Shown piece by piece: positions 53,626 through 64,000 of a stretch of DNA of 64,000 nucleotides. The stretch lies in assembly GCF_033115175.1 (NCBI RefSeq), contig NC_084850.1:992001-1056000 (forward strand), given 5' to 3'. Position numbers and translations under genes: made by a program. Position 1 is the stretch's first letter. Each line of letters begins with the position of its first letter. The stretch is from Lepus europaeus. Lineage: Eukaryota; Chordata; Mammalia; Lagomorpha; Leporidae. The notes under the pieces are model-generated. The model had not been told where the DNA came from, searched no databases, and was given only the letters and a program-made list of their open reading frames with translations.

Positions 53626-54089
53626 CAAAACAAAGAGCAAAGTGCTCTCTCAGAGGGCGTGTTGCAGCCCTAATTCCCAGTCCCTGAGAATGTGGTTTGT
53701 TTTGGAAATAGGCCCTTTGCAGATAGAAATCGGTGACAATGACGTCGTCGTGCTGGAGTGGGGTGGGCTTCGGACACAGAAGCCAGGGGCGGGGGAAGCC
53801 TGGAACCTTCGGAGGCAGCACAGTCCTGTTTATCCTTTGAGCTTGCACTTCCAGCCCCCGGAGCTGGAAGAGAAGAAAAATGTGCTGTCTGGACACACCC
53901 TAGCCCACTCATACACTTACCATTTGCAAGCTGCTCGCTCCTGGGTCACCCAATCATCAGCTATCCCTGTGAGGGAGACGCTCCTGCACAGGTAACAAAG
54001 CCAAGGTCAGGACATCTGAGTGACTGGCTTAGAGTGTTTCGGCCAGTCTGTGGCAGACCCAGAACTCAATTCAACTTTCTGGTTTTTTA

Positions 54090-54118
54090 AAAAAAGATTT
54101 ACACACAGAGAGAAAGAG

Positions 54119-54168
<50 letters not shown>

Positions 54169-54634
54169 CTTCCATCTGCTGGTTCACTCCCCAATTGGCT
54201 GCAACAGCCAGGGCTGGGCCAGGAGCCAGGAGCCAGGAGCCAGGAGCCAGGAGCCAGCAGCTTCTTCCAGGTTTCCCACAAGGGTGCAGGGGCCCAAGCA
54301 ATTGGGCCATCCTCCACTGCTTTCCCAGGCCATAGCAGAGAGCTGGATCAGAAGTGGAGCAGGCCGGCGCCACGGCTCAATAGACTAATCCTCCACCTGT
54401 GGCGCCGGCGCTCTGGTTCTAGTCCTGGTCGGGGCGCTGGATTCTGTCCCAGTTGCTCCTCTTCCAGTCCAGCTCTTGCTGTGGCCTGGGAAGGCAGTGG
54501 AGGATAGCCCGGGTGCTTGGGCCCAGCACCCGCATGGGAGACCAGGAGAAGCACCTGGCTCCTGGCTTTGGATATGCGCAGCATGCCAGCCGCAGCGGCC
54601 ATAGGAGGGTGAACCAACGGAAAAGGAAGACCTT

Positions 54635-54666
<32 letters not shown>

Positions 54667-54785
54667 CACTCTGCCTGTCAAAAAAAAAAAAAGTGGAGCA
54701 GCCAGGACTCAAACTGGCACTCATATGGGATGCCAGTGCTGCAGCCGGTGGCTTAACCCACTACTCCATGGCACTGCCCCCCAAT
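54090..54785 (-). mobile_element. C-repeat SINE, minus strand, interrupted by a second SINE
   Basis: The left part (54,090-54,361) has the tail, about 48 bp of GA repeat, 'gctggttcactccccaattgg' type text and a five-fold 'ggagcca' motif. The right part (54,691-54,785) resumes at 'gtggagcagccaggactc' and ends 'ccatggcactgcccc'. The two halves join exactly when the inserted SINE is removed. Confidence 0.92.
54362..54690 (+). mobile_element. C-repeat SINE, second subfamily, plus strand, nested
   Basis: It starts 'ggccggcgccacggctcaat', contains 'ggttctagtcctggtcgg' and 'gtgaaccaacggaaaagg', and ends '(ct)n actgtccactctgcctgtc' plus poly(A). The host text 'aagtggagcag' is repeated on both sides as the target-site duplication. 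Confidence 0.95.
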
Positions 54786-54949
54786 TTTCTTATTTTAAAT
54801 CTAGAAATAATGAAATGTAAGAGCCCTGGAGTCTCTCTTGAGCTTTGGGCCTGACTGATATTAGTGATTTTGCTGTCCATAGTTTTATTTTTTTATTTTT
54901 ATTTTTTAAAAGACATCCTTGATACAACTGGGAAAATGGAATGTGGACT

Positions 54950-55268
54950 GCATATTTTTTTTCACAGGCAGAGATAGACAGTGAGAGAGAGACAGAGAGA
55001 AAGGTCTTCCTTCCGTTGGTTCACCCCCCCCCCCCACATCGCCACTATGGCTGGGGCTGCGCCGATCCGAAGCCAGGAGCCAGGTGCTTCTTCATGGTCT
55101 CCCACACGGGTGCAGGTGCCCAAGGACCTGGGCCATCCTCCACTGCCCTCCCAGGCCACAGCAGAGAACTGGACTGGAAGAGGAGCAGCCAGGACTAGAA
55201 CCCAGTGCCCCTATGGGATGCTAGCACCGCTGGTGGAGGATTAGCCAAGTGAGCCATGGCGCCGGTCC
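54950..55268 (-). mobile_element. C-repeat SINE, second subfamily, minus strand
   Basis: 'ttttcacaggcagagatagac', 'ccgttggttcaccccccc', 'gccaggagccaggtgcttc', 'gtggaggattagccaag' and 'catggcgccggtccc'. 'catattttt' flanks both ends. Confidence 0.9.
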
Positions 55269-55289
55269 CTCATATTTTTATTTTTTAAT

Positions 55290-55560
55290 GAAAAAAGACA
55301 TTGATTTCTTTTCATTTTATTTCAGAGAGAGAGAGAAAGAGAAGAGATTTTTCCATGCACTGGTTCATTTCCCAAATGCCTGCAGCTGCAGCCAGGACTG
55401 GGTCAGGCTGAAGCCAGGAGCCCAGAACCTTATCTTGGTCTCTCATGTGAGTGGCAGGGACTCAAGTACTTGAGCCATCATTGGCTTCCTTCTGTGGTGT
55501 GCATCAGCAACAAGCATTCCATTATGGGAGGTGGGCATCCCAAGGGGCTTGTTAACCTCT
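55290..55560 (-). mobile_element. Old C-repeat SINE, minus strand
   Basis: 'atttcagagagagagagaaag', 'gcactggttcatttcccaa', 'gctgaagccaggagccc', 'gagtggcagggactcaag'. The head is strongly diverged. Confidence 0.7.
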
Positions 55561-56125
55561 ACGTCAAATGCTTGTCTCAGTATTTGTAGTTTTACCTTCA
55601 CTTGTTTCAACATATTTAAAATTTTTTTCCTCCAGACTTCCTCCTTGACTCATGGATTATTTAGAAGTGTGTTGTTTGGCTTTCTGAGGTCTGGAGGTTT
55701 TCTGTTACTTTTCTTTTAATAAATGGGCATTCTGTTGTTGAGTAGAGTGTCCCAGAGTGCCTGTTTAATCTGGTTTGTTGATGGTGCTGTTGAGTTCTTT
55801 TGTATCCTTGCTGATTTGTTATCTAATTGTTGTGTCAGTTGTTGAGGGAAGCACAGTGAAGTCTCCAACCCTAACTGTGAATTTGTCTATTTGCACTTTC
55901 ATTAGCTCAGTTTTGCTTTATGTGTTTTGTTCTCTGTTATTTGGTGCATACACATTTAGGACTGAATGTAATGATCCTTTATCATGATAACTTTCTGCTG
56001 TTATTGAAATGAGTTTTAAAGATTTTCATGCAGATTGTTTCTTTCATCAACTGTAGTTTTCATCGTGTTTGGGCCCCCATAACAGAAGAGAGGATGGGGA
56101 CCTGTACCCTTTCTGCCGCTTCCAA
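55561..56125 (-). mobile_element. Ancient LINE-1 fragment, antisense
   Basis: AT-rich text such as 'ttgactcatggattatttag', 'aagtgtgttgtttggctttc', 'gtctccaaccctaactgtg' and 'ttatcatgataactttctg' matches the antisense of old L1 ORF2 as seen at 31-34 kb. No coding capacity. Confidence 0.7.
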
Positions 56126-56138
56126 CAGAAAATGTTGG

Positions 56139-56482
56139 AGCTGGCGCCATGGCTCAATAGGCTAATCCTCCGCCTTGCAGTGCCGGCACACCGGGTTCTA
56201 GTCCCTGTTGGGGTGCTGGGTTCTGGTTGCCCCTCTTCCAGGCCAGCTCTCTATGGCCCTGGAGTGCAGTGGAGGATGGCCCAAGTCCTTGGGCCCTGCA
56301 CCCCATGGGAGGAGAAGCACCTGGCTCCTGCCTTTGGATCAGCGCGGTGCGCTGGCCGCAGCGCGCCGGCCGCGAGGGCCATTGGAGGGTGAACCAATGG
56401 CAAAGGAAGACCTTTCTCTCTGTCTCTGTCTCTTACAGTCCACTCTGCCTGTCAAAAAAAAAAAAAAGAAAAGAAAAGAAAA
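56139..56482 (+). mobile_element. C-repeat SINE, second subfamily, plus strand, with 12-bp duplication
   Basis: 'agctggcgccatggctcaat', 'aggctaatcctccgccttg', 'gtgaaccaatggcaaagg' and 'cagtccactctgcctgtc' plus an A/GAAAA tail. 'agaaaatgttgg' lies at 56,127-56,138 and again at 56,483-56,494. Confidence 0.95.
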
Positions 56483-56494
56483 AGAAAATGTTGG

Positions 56495-58465
56495 CACCCG
56501 CACAACGGAAGCAGTGAGAGCACTGGGGGTTGGTGTGAGAAACTTGCAGCCCTGTGAAGAGCTATCTGGGGAGTTGCTGGTTCCACTTCTGAGATAGACC
56601 CAGATTGCAGCAGCAGCTGCTGCCACCATAAATAGTTGGCATTGACATAGGGTCCTTAGTTTATTCTTAATGTCATTTCTTTGAACTTTGCTTGAAAGCA
56701 CAGCTTTTCCTAAACATCTATCCCAATGTAGTAACTGATGGTTCGGTATGTTCATGAAGAGCTTACCCTTGGGGAGGAAGGTAGAGTAGGCACTCCAGCA
56801 CATATCTGTGGCATGAATGAAGGACCCCTTCCATTGGTTTCTGGGGATGATCCAGGTCTGGGTATAGTTACTAGGATGATAGCTGAGGACACAAGAGGAA
56901 GCGAACCACCTTTCCTAAGTAGCTCACAAAGACGCAAAGCTAGGGCAGGACCAGGGGCTCTGGGCTGCCTCTTCAAGTAGGGGTTTACCAGGTGGCTCAG
57001 GGCAGGGGGCAGCATAGGCAACAGCCAGAGGCATGGGAATGTGTGGCTCAAGTGTACTGTGCCCTAGACATGTGTGCAGTGGCCGAACGTGGGCAGACCC
57101 ATGCACACACATGCAGCATGCGTGGGGATATTCGGAGTACAAAGGAAGCTGGGGATGCAGAAGGGCCTGGACGTGCCTGGCCACATGGCTGCTGCCACAG
57201 GGGCGGGGCCTGAAGATGGAGTGCCCTTGCTGAGATACACACACACAAACGCACACACACTGTGCACCCAGGCACAGCCAGGAAGCTCATCTCTGGAACC
57301 AGCCACCTCCTGGAGGAGCCCATAGAGAGGTGACCGTGTGGCTCACTGCTGCTTAACAACCCAGAGCTAGCTGTCTCAAGACATCGATGGAGCTGAAAGG
57401 ATTTTCCCTTGCATGTGAAAGGCAGGCGGTGGTGTGTGTGTGTGTGTGTGGATGTGTATGGTGTGGTATGTGTGTGTGCATGTGAGCATGCGTGTGTGTA
57501 CGTGTGTGTATAGTGTGGTGCGTTGGCATGTGAACATGCACATGTGTATGTATGTGTATGCAAGGGGCCCAGCCTGGGCTTGCTGCCCGCGAGGATCTGT
57601 CCCCAACTCTCAGAGAAGGTCCCAGGGCCCAGCAGGCAGGTGGTGGAGAAAGGTGGCCAGAGATGGCCACGCCTGATGGCTGTGGTGCCCACGGTGGCTC
57701 GTGGACCCCCACTCTCTCAGGCCTGGCGTGTGTCTGAAATGCTTCCTAATAGAGTGGAGAATTCTGGAAGGGGGGTTTCTCTATCCTAGAGCCAGTGGTT
57801 TGGCCCCGTCTCCCGGGCCCCGAGCTAGGTTGGCCAGGGATCTTCAGAGCTCCACAGAGAAGCCCCCACGGGCAGGAGGCTGGGCCCTGGCAGCCAGAGA
57901 TGGTGGGTGCGGGAAGCACTCCCGGCCCGGCCTGAGGCCCCTCCCCCAGCTCCCATGGAGGGTGACTGCTCCGCTCTCGGGGTGCTGCCGTGCTAGGGCT
58001 GCCCTCGCCACCAGCCCACAAGAGCAAGGTGCAGGTGCAGCGTCCCAGCCCCCTCCCCTGAGGGTGCAGGTCCTGGGGCAGCCCCCGCAGATGAGCACAA
58101 ACCCAGTGGCTCTCAACAACAGGAGTGCGGGTGTCCAGAGCCCAAAGTCGGGGTGCCAGCTCCTCCTGGTAGCTCTGGGTGTCCCCGTGCCTGCGTCACC
58201 CCTGCCTCTGGCTCCATCTGCCCGGGGCCCTGTCTCCTGCCTGTCTCCTGGGAGGGCACCTGCCATGGATGCCCACCCGGGTAATATAGTATGGTCTGCT
58301 CACCACATCCTTCATTGAAGAGCCCTTTCGCCTACAAAGCGCAGACCCAAATCAGCGCCCAGGTTTAGTGTATACCTTGGTGGGGGCACCGTCCACCCCA
58401 CCACACCTCACTCAGCCCAGGCCTATCCAGCCCGCACTCCAAGGAGGGAACAAACGTGGACCTCG
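56495..58465. other. Gene-poor flank; no gene seen
   Basis: Unique sequence plus the TG microsatellite near 57,430-57,560. Reading frames across the microsatellite give only Cys/Val/Thr/His-rich low-complexity peptides. Confidence 0.5.
57431..57560. repeat. Imperfect (TG)n / (TGTA) microsatellite
   Basis: About 130 bp rich in TG units, with CATGTG and GTATG interruptions. Confidence 0.85.
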
Positions 58466-58469
58466 GGAG

Positions 58470-58798
58470 GGCCACTGCTGTGGCGTAGCGGGCAAAGCCA
58501 CTGCCTGCCATGCCTGCATCCTACATGGGTGCCAGTTCGAGTCCCAGCTACTCCACTGCCAATCCAGCTCTCTGCTATGGCCTGGGAAAGCAGCAGAAGG
58601 TGGCTCAAGTCCTTGGGCCCCTGCACCCACATAGGAGACCTGGAGGAAGATCCTGGCTCCTGGCTTCTGTCTGGCTCAGCCTTGGCTGGTGCGGTCATCT
58701 GGCGAGTGAACCAGCAGATGGAAGACCTCTCTCTCTCTCTGTCTCTCTCCTCGGTCTGTAAGTCTAACTTTCAAATAAATAAATAAATCTTAAAAAGC
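58470..58798 (+). mobile_element. C-repeat SINE, plus strand
   Basis: 'gggccactgctgtggcgtag', B-box-like 'gttcgagtcccagc', 'gaagatcctggctcctgg', 'gaaccagcagatgg' and 'actttcaaataaataaataa'. Confidence 0.92.
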
Positions 58799-60004
58799 AA
58801 AAAGAAACCTTGGGCCTCAGGACACAGAACTGGGGGCCCTGGGGTCCGCCTTGGGCCCCGTGACCATGCTCTGCAGTCACAGAGGCGGGGGCAGCTCTGC
58901 CCCGCAGGGGGCTCCCTCACTTCCTGCAGAGCACAGGTCCTCACTCTGGCTCCTCGTCCTGCTGCTCCCTGCTGAGGCCCTGAGCCGCCGCTGCAGCACC
59001 TGGTCTAGGACAGCAATCGTTGCCCTGGGAGTGGATGAGGAGAGAACAGAGCTGGAGATAGGCAGCCAGGGGGCACTGGGCAGGGGAGGGGAGGGAGGCC
59101 CCCACATCGCCCCAGCTCCCCCCGCCCCCGGCAGCCCAGCCACTTGGTGTGCAGCTTCTGTGCCCCGAGGGCTGGCTGCAGAAGCCTGAGCATGAGTAAG
59201 AGACTGGCACCCAGTGCCAGGGAGGAGCCGGAGCTGAACCTCGGTAACGTGTCCCCAGGGGCCCTCCTTGAGCAGGAAGTGCCTTGTTGCCAAGGGCACT
59301 GCCGGCCATGGCCCTGGTCCTCAGGCCACGCCTCAAAGAGCTACATGCCTTGGTGACAGCTACTCACTGCAGAGACTGCTGCCTTCTCATTCATTCATTC
59401 AGCAAACACTACAGCACCTTACCCTGTGCTCGGTGCTGGGGATGAAGCGACTACAACCAAGCGTCTGTCGTCATTCCGTTAACCCAGGGTGCACCTCTGG
59501 CTGCTCCGCCTCCTGCCCTCTGATGTCCAGTTGGCCCAGGGTCACAAGAACCGTGCTGCTGTGGGGAACATTCAGAGTTGCAAGCCCTCGTGGTGCGTGG
59601 GGGTGCCCCTAGGCCTGCTTGACCCCACGATCAGTGCTGGAGCTCAGGCTAGCGCATGGGAACCCCTGCCCTCTGTCCGCTGGTCCCACCCCATAGACCT
59701 CCCTGGCCTTTGTTCCTCACAGGCACCTAAAGCACAGTGGGCCTCTCTTGGTGGCATCCTCGCTCCCTGTCCCTGCACCAAGCACGCTGCAGAGTCACAC
59801 AGAGAAAGAAGGGAAGGGAAGGGAGCCAAGGTTTCCGGGGTTGGGGTGGACCCAGGTCAGGGTCGGTGCTCTGGAGGGGCCCCGAGGCGCTGGAGCTTTC
59901 CCCTGCTGCATTGCCAAGCCTCCTGGCCCTGTAGGCAATGGGGTCCGGCCTGAGCAGAGGGTCGGGCACCAGCACGTCCTGCTGAACAAAGCCAAGAGCA
60001 ATTC
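58799..60004. other. Gene-poor flank; no gene seen
   Basis: Unique GC-rich sequence with an L2 fragment at about 59,388-59,460 ('attcattcattcagcaaac', 'gtgctcggtgctggggatg'). No supported gene. Confidence 0.5.
59388..59460 (-). mobile_element. L2 3'-end fragment, minus strand
   Basis: 'cattcattcattcagcaaac', then 'accctgtgctcggtgctggg', matches the reverse complement of the L2 tail. Confidence 0.55.
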
Positions 60005-60018
60005 TGCATGGCTCAGAT

Positions 60019-60337
60019 TTTTTTCTTTCATTGATTTATTTATTTGAAAGGCAGAATTACAGAGAGAGGGAGAGAGAGGGAGAGGGAGAGAGGGAGAGAG
60101 AGGGAGAGAGGGAGAGGGAGAGAGAGGGAGTGAGAGGGAGAGAGAGAGAGGGAGAGAGAGAGAGGGAGAGGGAGAGAGAGGGAGAGAGAGAGAGGGAGAG
60201 AGATGGAGAGAGGGAAAGAGATGGAGAGAGGGAGAGGGAGAGAGGGAGAGAGAGAGAGAGGGAGAGAGAGGGAGAGAGAGGGAGAGAGAGGGAGGGAGAG
60301 AGAGGGAGAGGGAGAGAGGGAGAGAGGGAGAGAGATG

Positions 60338-60387
<50 letters not shown>

Positions 60388-60641
60388 AAGAGGGAGAGAG
60401 GGAGAAACGCTTCCATTCACGGACCACAAAGGCTGGGGCTGGGCCAAGCGGAATCTAGGGGAATACAACTCCATCCGGGTCTCCCACGTGAATGGCAAGC
60501 ACTTGGGCCATCTTCTGCTTTCCCAGTTGTATTAGCAGGAAGCTGGATTGGAAGTGGAGCAGCTGGGACTTGGACCAGCGCCCATGTGGGATGCCGGCAC
60601 CGCAGACAGCGGCTTTACCCACTATGCCCCAGCGCCGACCC
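60019..60641 (-). mobile_element. C-repeat SINE, minus strand, with huge GA expansion
   Basis: 'attgatttatttatttgaaag' tail, then about 350 bp of GA-rich repeat, then 'gctggggctgggccaag', 'gtctcccacgtgaatggc', 'gcgcccatgtgggatgcc' and 'ccccagcgccgaccc'. The flank 'tgcatggctcag' (left) recurs as 'tgcatggttcag' (right). Confidence 0.93.
60058..60410. repeat. GAGAGG-type homopurine repeat (about 350 bp)
   Basis: Almost pure G/A, built from GAGA and GGGA blocks, with only a few T interruptions. It is the expanded tail microsatellite of the surrounding SINE. Confidence 0.95.
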
Positions 60642-60847
60642 TTGCATGGTTCAGTTTTCTGTGGGCCTGGGCTGCCTGGCCACGGACCCCTGGGCAGAGT
60701 GCTCTGAAGTTGATGGCCCCTAGTCCGTGGAACTTACCATCACTGTGCTTGAAAGGGTTCTTTCTCACTGCCCCACTGGGCCAGTCCTGGGGCTGCCCTA
60801 AGGAATGACCACACACCCCAGAGCTTAAAACAGCAGCAAGGGAGAGG

Positions 60848-61135
60848 GGCACTGTGGCACAGCAGCTTCAACAGCTGGTTGTAATGTCTGCAACCCATGT
60901 CAGAGTGCTGGTTCGAGTCTTGGCTGTGTTGCTTCCCAGCTAGCTCCCTGCTAATGCACAGGGCAAGGCAGCAGGTGATGGCCCAAGTGCTGCTCACATG
61001 GGAGACCAGGATGGAGTTCCTGGCTTTGGTCTGGGCCAGAACTGACCGTGGTGGGCATTTGAGGAGTGAATCAGCATATGGATCTCTCTCTCTCTCCCCC
61101 TCCCTCCCTTTCTCCCTCCCTCAAAAACCTAGCAG
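60848..61135 (+). mobile_element. Old C-repeat SINE, plus strand
   Basis: 'ggggcactgtggcacagcag', 'ctggttcgagtcttggctg', 'catgggagaccaggatgg', 'gaggagtgaatcagcatatgg' and a TC-rich tail. Diverged. Confidence 0.78.
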
Positions 61136-61377
61136 AAATGGATTCTTTCTCGATCTGGAGGCTCTAAGGGAAACCCTTGGCCACCTCTTTCAGCTCCTGG
61201 TGGCTCCAGGTCTTTTGTGTCTAGTGACAGTGTCACTCCCACTCTAGTCTCTGTCTCTACATGGCCTTCTTTTTCCTCTAAGGCTATCTGCCATTGGTTT
61301 TAGAACCCACCCAGGCAATTCAGGATGAAGTCATGGGACTATCTCAAACTTCATCACCCCTGCAAAGACCTTGGATA

Positions 61378-61670
61378 TTTACAAAATTTGTTTGAAAGGT
61401 GAAGTGACAGGGAGGGACAGAGAGACAAACAGAAATCTTCCATTTGTTGGTTCACTCGCTGAGTGCCCACAACAGCCATGGATGGGCCAGGCCAAAGCTA
61501 GCAGCCTGGAACACTAACCAGGTCTCCCACTTGGGGGGCAAAGATCCAAGTACTTGGACCATCAATTACTGCCCTCAGGGTGTGCATGAGCAGGAAGCTG
61601 GACTCAGAAGTGGAGCTGGGACTTGAACCAGGCACTCCAGTGTGGGGCACAGTTATTCCAAGTAGTGTCT
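61378..61670 (-). mobile_element. Old C-repeat SINE, minus strand
   Basis: 'aaatttgtttgaaaggtg', 'tgttggttcactcgctgag', 'accaggtctcccacttgg' and 'gcatgagcaggaagctgg'. Diverged. Confidence 0.72.
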
Positions 61671-61671
61671 T

Positions 61672-61905
61672 TTTAAAAAAATTAATTTATTTATATGAAA
61701 GGGGGGGGAGAGAGAGAGAGAGATCTTCCATGTGCCTATTCACTCTCCAAATGTCCACAATGGCTGGAGTAGGCCAGGCTGAATCCAGGAGCCCAGAACT
61801 CCACCTACGTGTCCCACATGGGTGGCAGGGACCCAGGTACTTGGGCCATCTTCTAGTGCACAGGCCTGGATCAAAAGCAGAGCAGTCAAATACATGCCCC
61901 ACTGC
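61672..61905 (-). mobile_element. C-repeat SINE, minus strand, head truncated
   Basis: 'aaaaaaattaatttatttat', G8 and GA runs, 'cactctccaaatgtccac', 'gtcccacatgggtggcaggg' and 'acttgggccatcttctagtg'. Confidence 0.8.
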
Positions 61906-63417
61906 CAAGACCCCTTTCCCTAATAAGGCCACCTGCAAAGGCTCCGGGGCGTGGAGCGCATTCAACCTCACCCAGTGCGCATCACCCCGCAGGGTGATGG
62001 GCTGGGCTATGGGGAGCTGCATGTCCTCTTTCTCTTGGCCACTGAGCCTGTGTCCAGCTCGCAGGTGGACAGGGGTCCCCCTCCGAGAGGCCAGGCTGCA
62101 TTGGAGGCTGGCCACGTGGGAAGGCTGGCTTGCGAGGCGTATAGAGGGGTGGGCGCAGCACAGGGACCTCTGGGACAGCCGCGCAGGAGCCCGGCAGCCT
62201 GCCTGGCGGCCTCACCTGGGAGGCGGGCCCTTGCAGCCCGCGCCAGAGCCTTCCTTTGTATGAAAGGGGTCCCGCTCTCCTCCCCCTGCCTGAACTGCAT
62301 CCTTGACGACTGTGCAGCCACGTACATGCCATTCACGGGGAGCCATGCAGAGCACCGGGCCCTTTCTTCCTGCCCAGCCTTTTGTTTTCCCAGGAGTTAA
62401 TCATTGTCCCTTGGGCTGCTGTTTGCTTAGCTTCCCACGCACTTATCACTAATTCCAGCCTGGACTCTCCTAGGGGTGGCAGCGTGCAAATGTTCTCTCA
62501 AGGCGCGTTCAAACACACCAGACATTCCAATGAGTTTGCCTTGAAGGAAATCTCTGCGGATAGAGCCTCTGACCTGCCCGGGGCACTCTGGCTGTCCCCA
62601 GCCCCTCCCCCACCCCCAGCCCATGGACTCTGCAGGCAGAGCCTGGGGAAGCCCGCCCCCTCCGGCCGGAGCCCTCCGCTTTCAGGCAGTCCGCCTTGCC
62701 TTTCTGCTCCACTTGTGGGAAGGTTAAAACAGGTATTCAAGGCGAGCTAAGCTGGCGGTCGGGAGCGTTAGCCACTCTGCGTGTCCTTCAGCTGTCCCTC
62801 CCCTCTTGATCTCGCTTCCATTATCTATGGCAGGACAGGTTTGGATTGCGGTTACTGATTAATCCCTCACTTATTCATTCAACAGACATTTGTTTAGCAG
62901 TGACTCTTAAGAAAACAGTTTATCATGGAAAAGTTCAAACGTAAACAGCAGTTGAGCGAAGAGTTAATGAGGCTCCATGAATCGATCAGCCAGGGTCAAC
63001 AATTCTCACTGCTTGCCCATATGGTTCTACCCCCAGCACCCCCACCCCCCCGCCCCGAGATGCACAGGCAGATGCCAAGCCGCATCCAGCAGGCGGTGGG
63101 CCCTGCCAGAGTTCCCAGCGCCTGCTCCTTGCACAACTGCTGTGCAACCTCCAAAGCCAGTGTGACATGGTCGTCACTGCCACCTGACTGCCAGAAATCG
63201 GCTTTGACCACAGAGTGCCCCGCTGTTTCCCAGAGTGTCCACCCGACTTGCCATGCTCGCCGAGGGTGCCCACATCCCTGTGAGAGATGCACCTGCTCTT
63301 CCCTGGACACTAGGGGCCATCTGCCCAGCACGTGCCCTTTCCACAGGGGTTCTTCCCGCCTTTTGCTGGAATGTTTTAAAAATGAACTTTTTTTTTTTTT
63401 CTGATCGAGGCAAAAAA

Positions 63418-63452
<35 letters not shown>

Positions 63453-64000
63453 AAATGAACTTTTGATTTTGGAATCCTGTTTGTTTTCCAGAAGTCGCAA
63501 AGCTAGTACAGAGAGTTCCCAGGATCCCTCCACACTTGGGTCTGGAGTGTTTGCAAGGAAATTCTAGATGGCATTGCCCAGAGGAGACTGAACGATGGGT
63601 TGCTAACAGCATTGGATGAAAACGACTTCCCTCACATCGGCTGCTACGCGGGTTCCCTGATGGTCACCAGCGTGTCGTGTTGAAGTGGGTTTATTCACAC
63701 TCAGGTGCCTTAATCAGCGTGCTTTCTCACTAGACACAGAGTTCCACGAGGCCAGGGCTCACTTCAGTGTCACCCGCAGCCGTAGCCCCAGCACCAGGTA
63801 CTCTACAGGTGCTGGCTAAAGGAAGACTGGAATTAGCCGGAGGCTGAGTGGTGTCTGCCGCATGGCTTGTGGGCAATGTGTGTGGGTCCTGAAGCGAGCC
63901 CCAACAGCTTCTCTCTCTTGTCCTCTATACAGATGTATGCACCGGCGCTCGCATGCTGGACCCGGGGCTGCTAAGGCGTGGGGCATTTCCCCGCTATCTG
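61906..64000. other. Gene-poor right end; no gene seen
   Basis: Unique sequence with scattered old repeats: an L2 piece at about 62,868-62,900, LINE-like text near 62,920-63,030 and 63,450-63,540 ('aaagctagtacagagagttccc'), an A15(GA)n run near 63,411-63,453 and an L2 tail near 63,730-63,830 ('cacgaggccagggctcac', 'agcaccaggtactctacagg'). No gene is supported. Confidence 0.5.
63730..63830 (+). mobile_element. L2 3'-end fragment
   Basis: 'agttccacgaggccagggc' then 'gtagccccagcaccagg' then 'acaggtgctggctaa' follows the L2 tail phrase 'CTCCTTGAGGGCAGGG…CCCAGTGCC…GTAGGTGCTCAATAA'. Confidence 0.6.

Larger units (their letters stand above)
51791..54089. other. Gene-poor flank around the repeat cluster; no gene seen
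   Basis: Unique C/G-rich sequence. Near 53,585-53,625 a TATATATA and two CCAAT pentamers occur close together. Near 53,680-53,740 'tgagaatgtggtttgttttgg' with 'cctttgcagatag' looks like an old interspersed repeat of uncertain family. Confidence 0.45.

Noticed and set aside
60031-60723. Long Glu/Arg-rich and Ser/Leu-rich frames on both strands
   Set aside because: They are translations of the GA repeat in a SINE tail, open only because GAG, AGA and GGA contain no stops.

Overview
This is mammalian nuclear DNA: spliced genes, CpG-island promoters, MIR, L2 and old LINE-1 debris, and about 30 tRNA-headed C-repeat SINEs of the type found in lagomorphs. Young copies still have intact target-site duplications. 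Rabbit (Oryctolagus cuniculus) or a close relative is the likely source. The gene content and order, BCAP31 – SLC6A8 – PNCK – DUSP9, match human Xq28 in reverse orientation, so this is almost certainly X chromosome. The species call rests on the repeats and the chromosome call on synteny; both are inferences.

Layout. (1) 1-6,220: the last four coding exons of BCAP31 (+), preceded by 2.7 kb of intron. The 5' half of the gene lies off the window. (2) 6,220-10,240: intergenic DNA between tail-to-tail genes, with an old LINE-like block split by a SINE. (3) 10,240-18,400: complete SLC6A8 (-), 13 coding exons, 635 aa, with a long 3' UTR, a very GC-rich CpG-island promoter and a striking upstream ORF. 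(4) 18,400-23,700: spacer between SLC6A8 and PNCK, which are head to head. (5) 23,700-27,040: complete PNCK (+), 10 coding exons, 343 aa. (6) 27,040-38,310: spacer between tail-to-tail PNCK and DUSP9. It has CTCF-like motifs near 27.6-28.0 kb, then a dense pile of SINEs inserted into old antisense LINE-1 sequence, and a tiny PDLIM1 5'-end retro-insertion. (7) 38,310-46,900: complete DUSP9 (-), three coding exons, 384 aa, with a probable noncoding first exon about 4.7 kb upstream in a separate CpG island. (8) 46,900-64,000: gene-poor flank with SINEs, L2 and LINE fragments, simple repeats and one direct-plus-inverted repeat cluster; I find no convincing gene there.

How the genes work. They are neighbours, not a pathway. 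BCAP31 is an ER membrane chaperone and sorting receptor. SLC6A8 is the Na+/Cl- dependent creatine transporter. PNCK is a CaM kinase I family kinase. DUSP9 (MKP-4) dephosphorylates MAP kinases. All reading frames and splice sites that I traced are intact. The summed coding lengths of the three complete genes equal the human protein lengths as I know them (635, 343 and 384 aa).

I saw no prokaryotic, phage or CRISPR-type system. The most interesting observations are the short AT-richer upstream ORF in the SLC6A8 leader, the PDLIM1 5'-end retro-fragment, the altered caspase sites of BCAP31, the distant DUSP9 first exon, two SINEs that used the same target site, and the repeat cluster near 52.1-52.5 kb.
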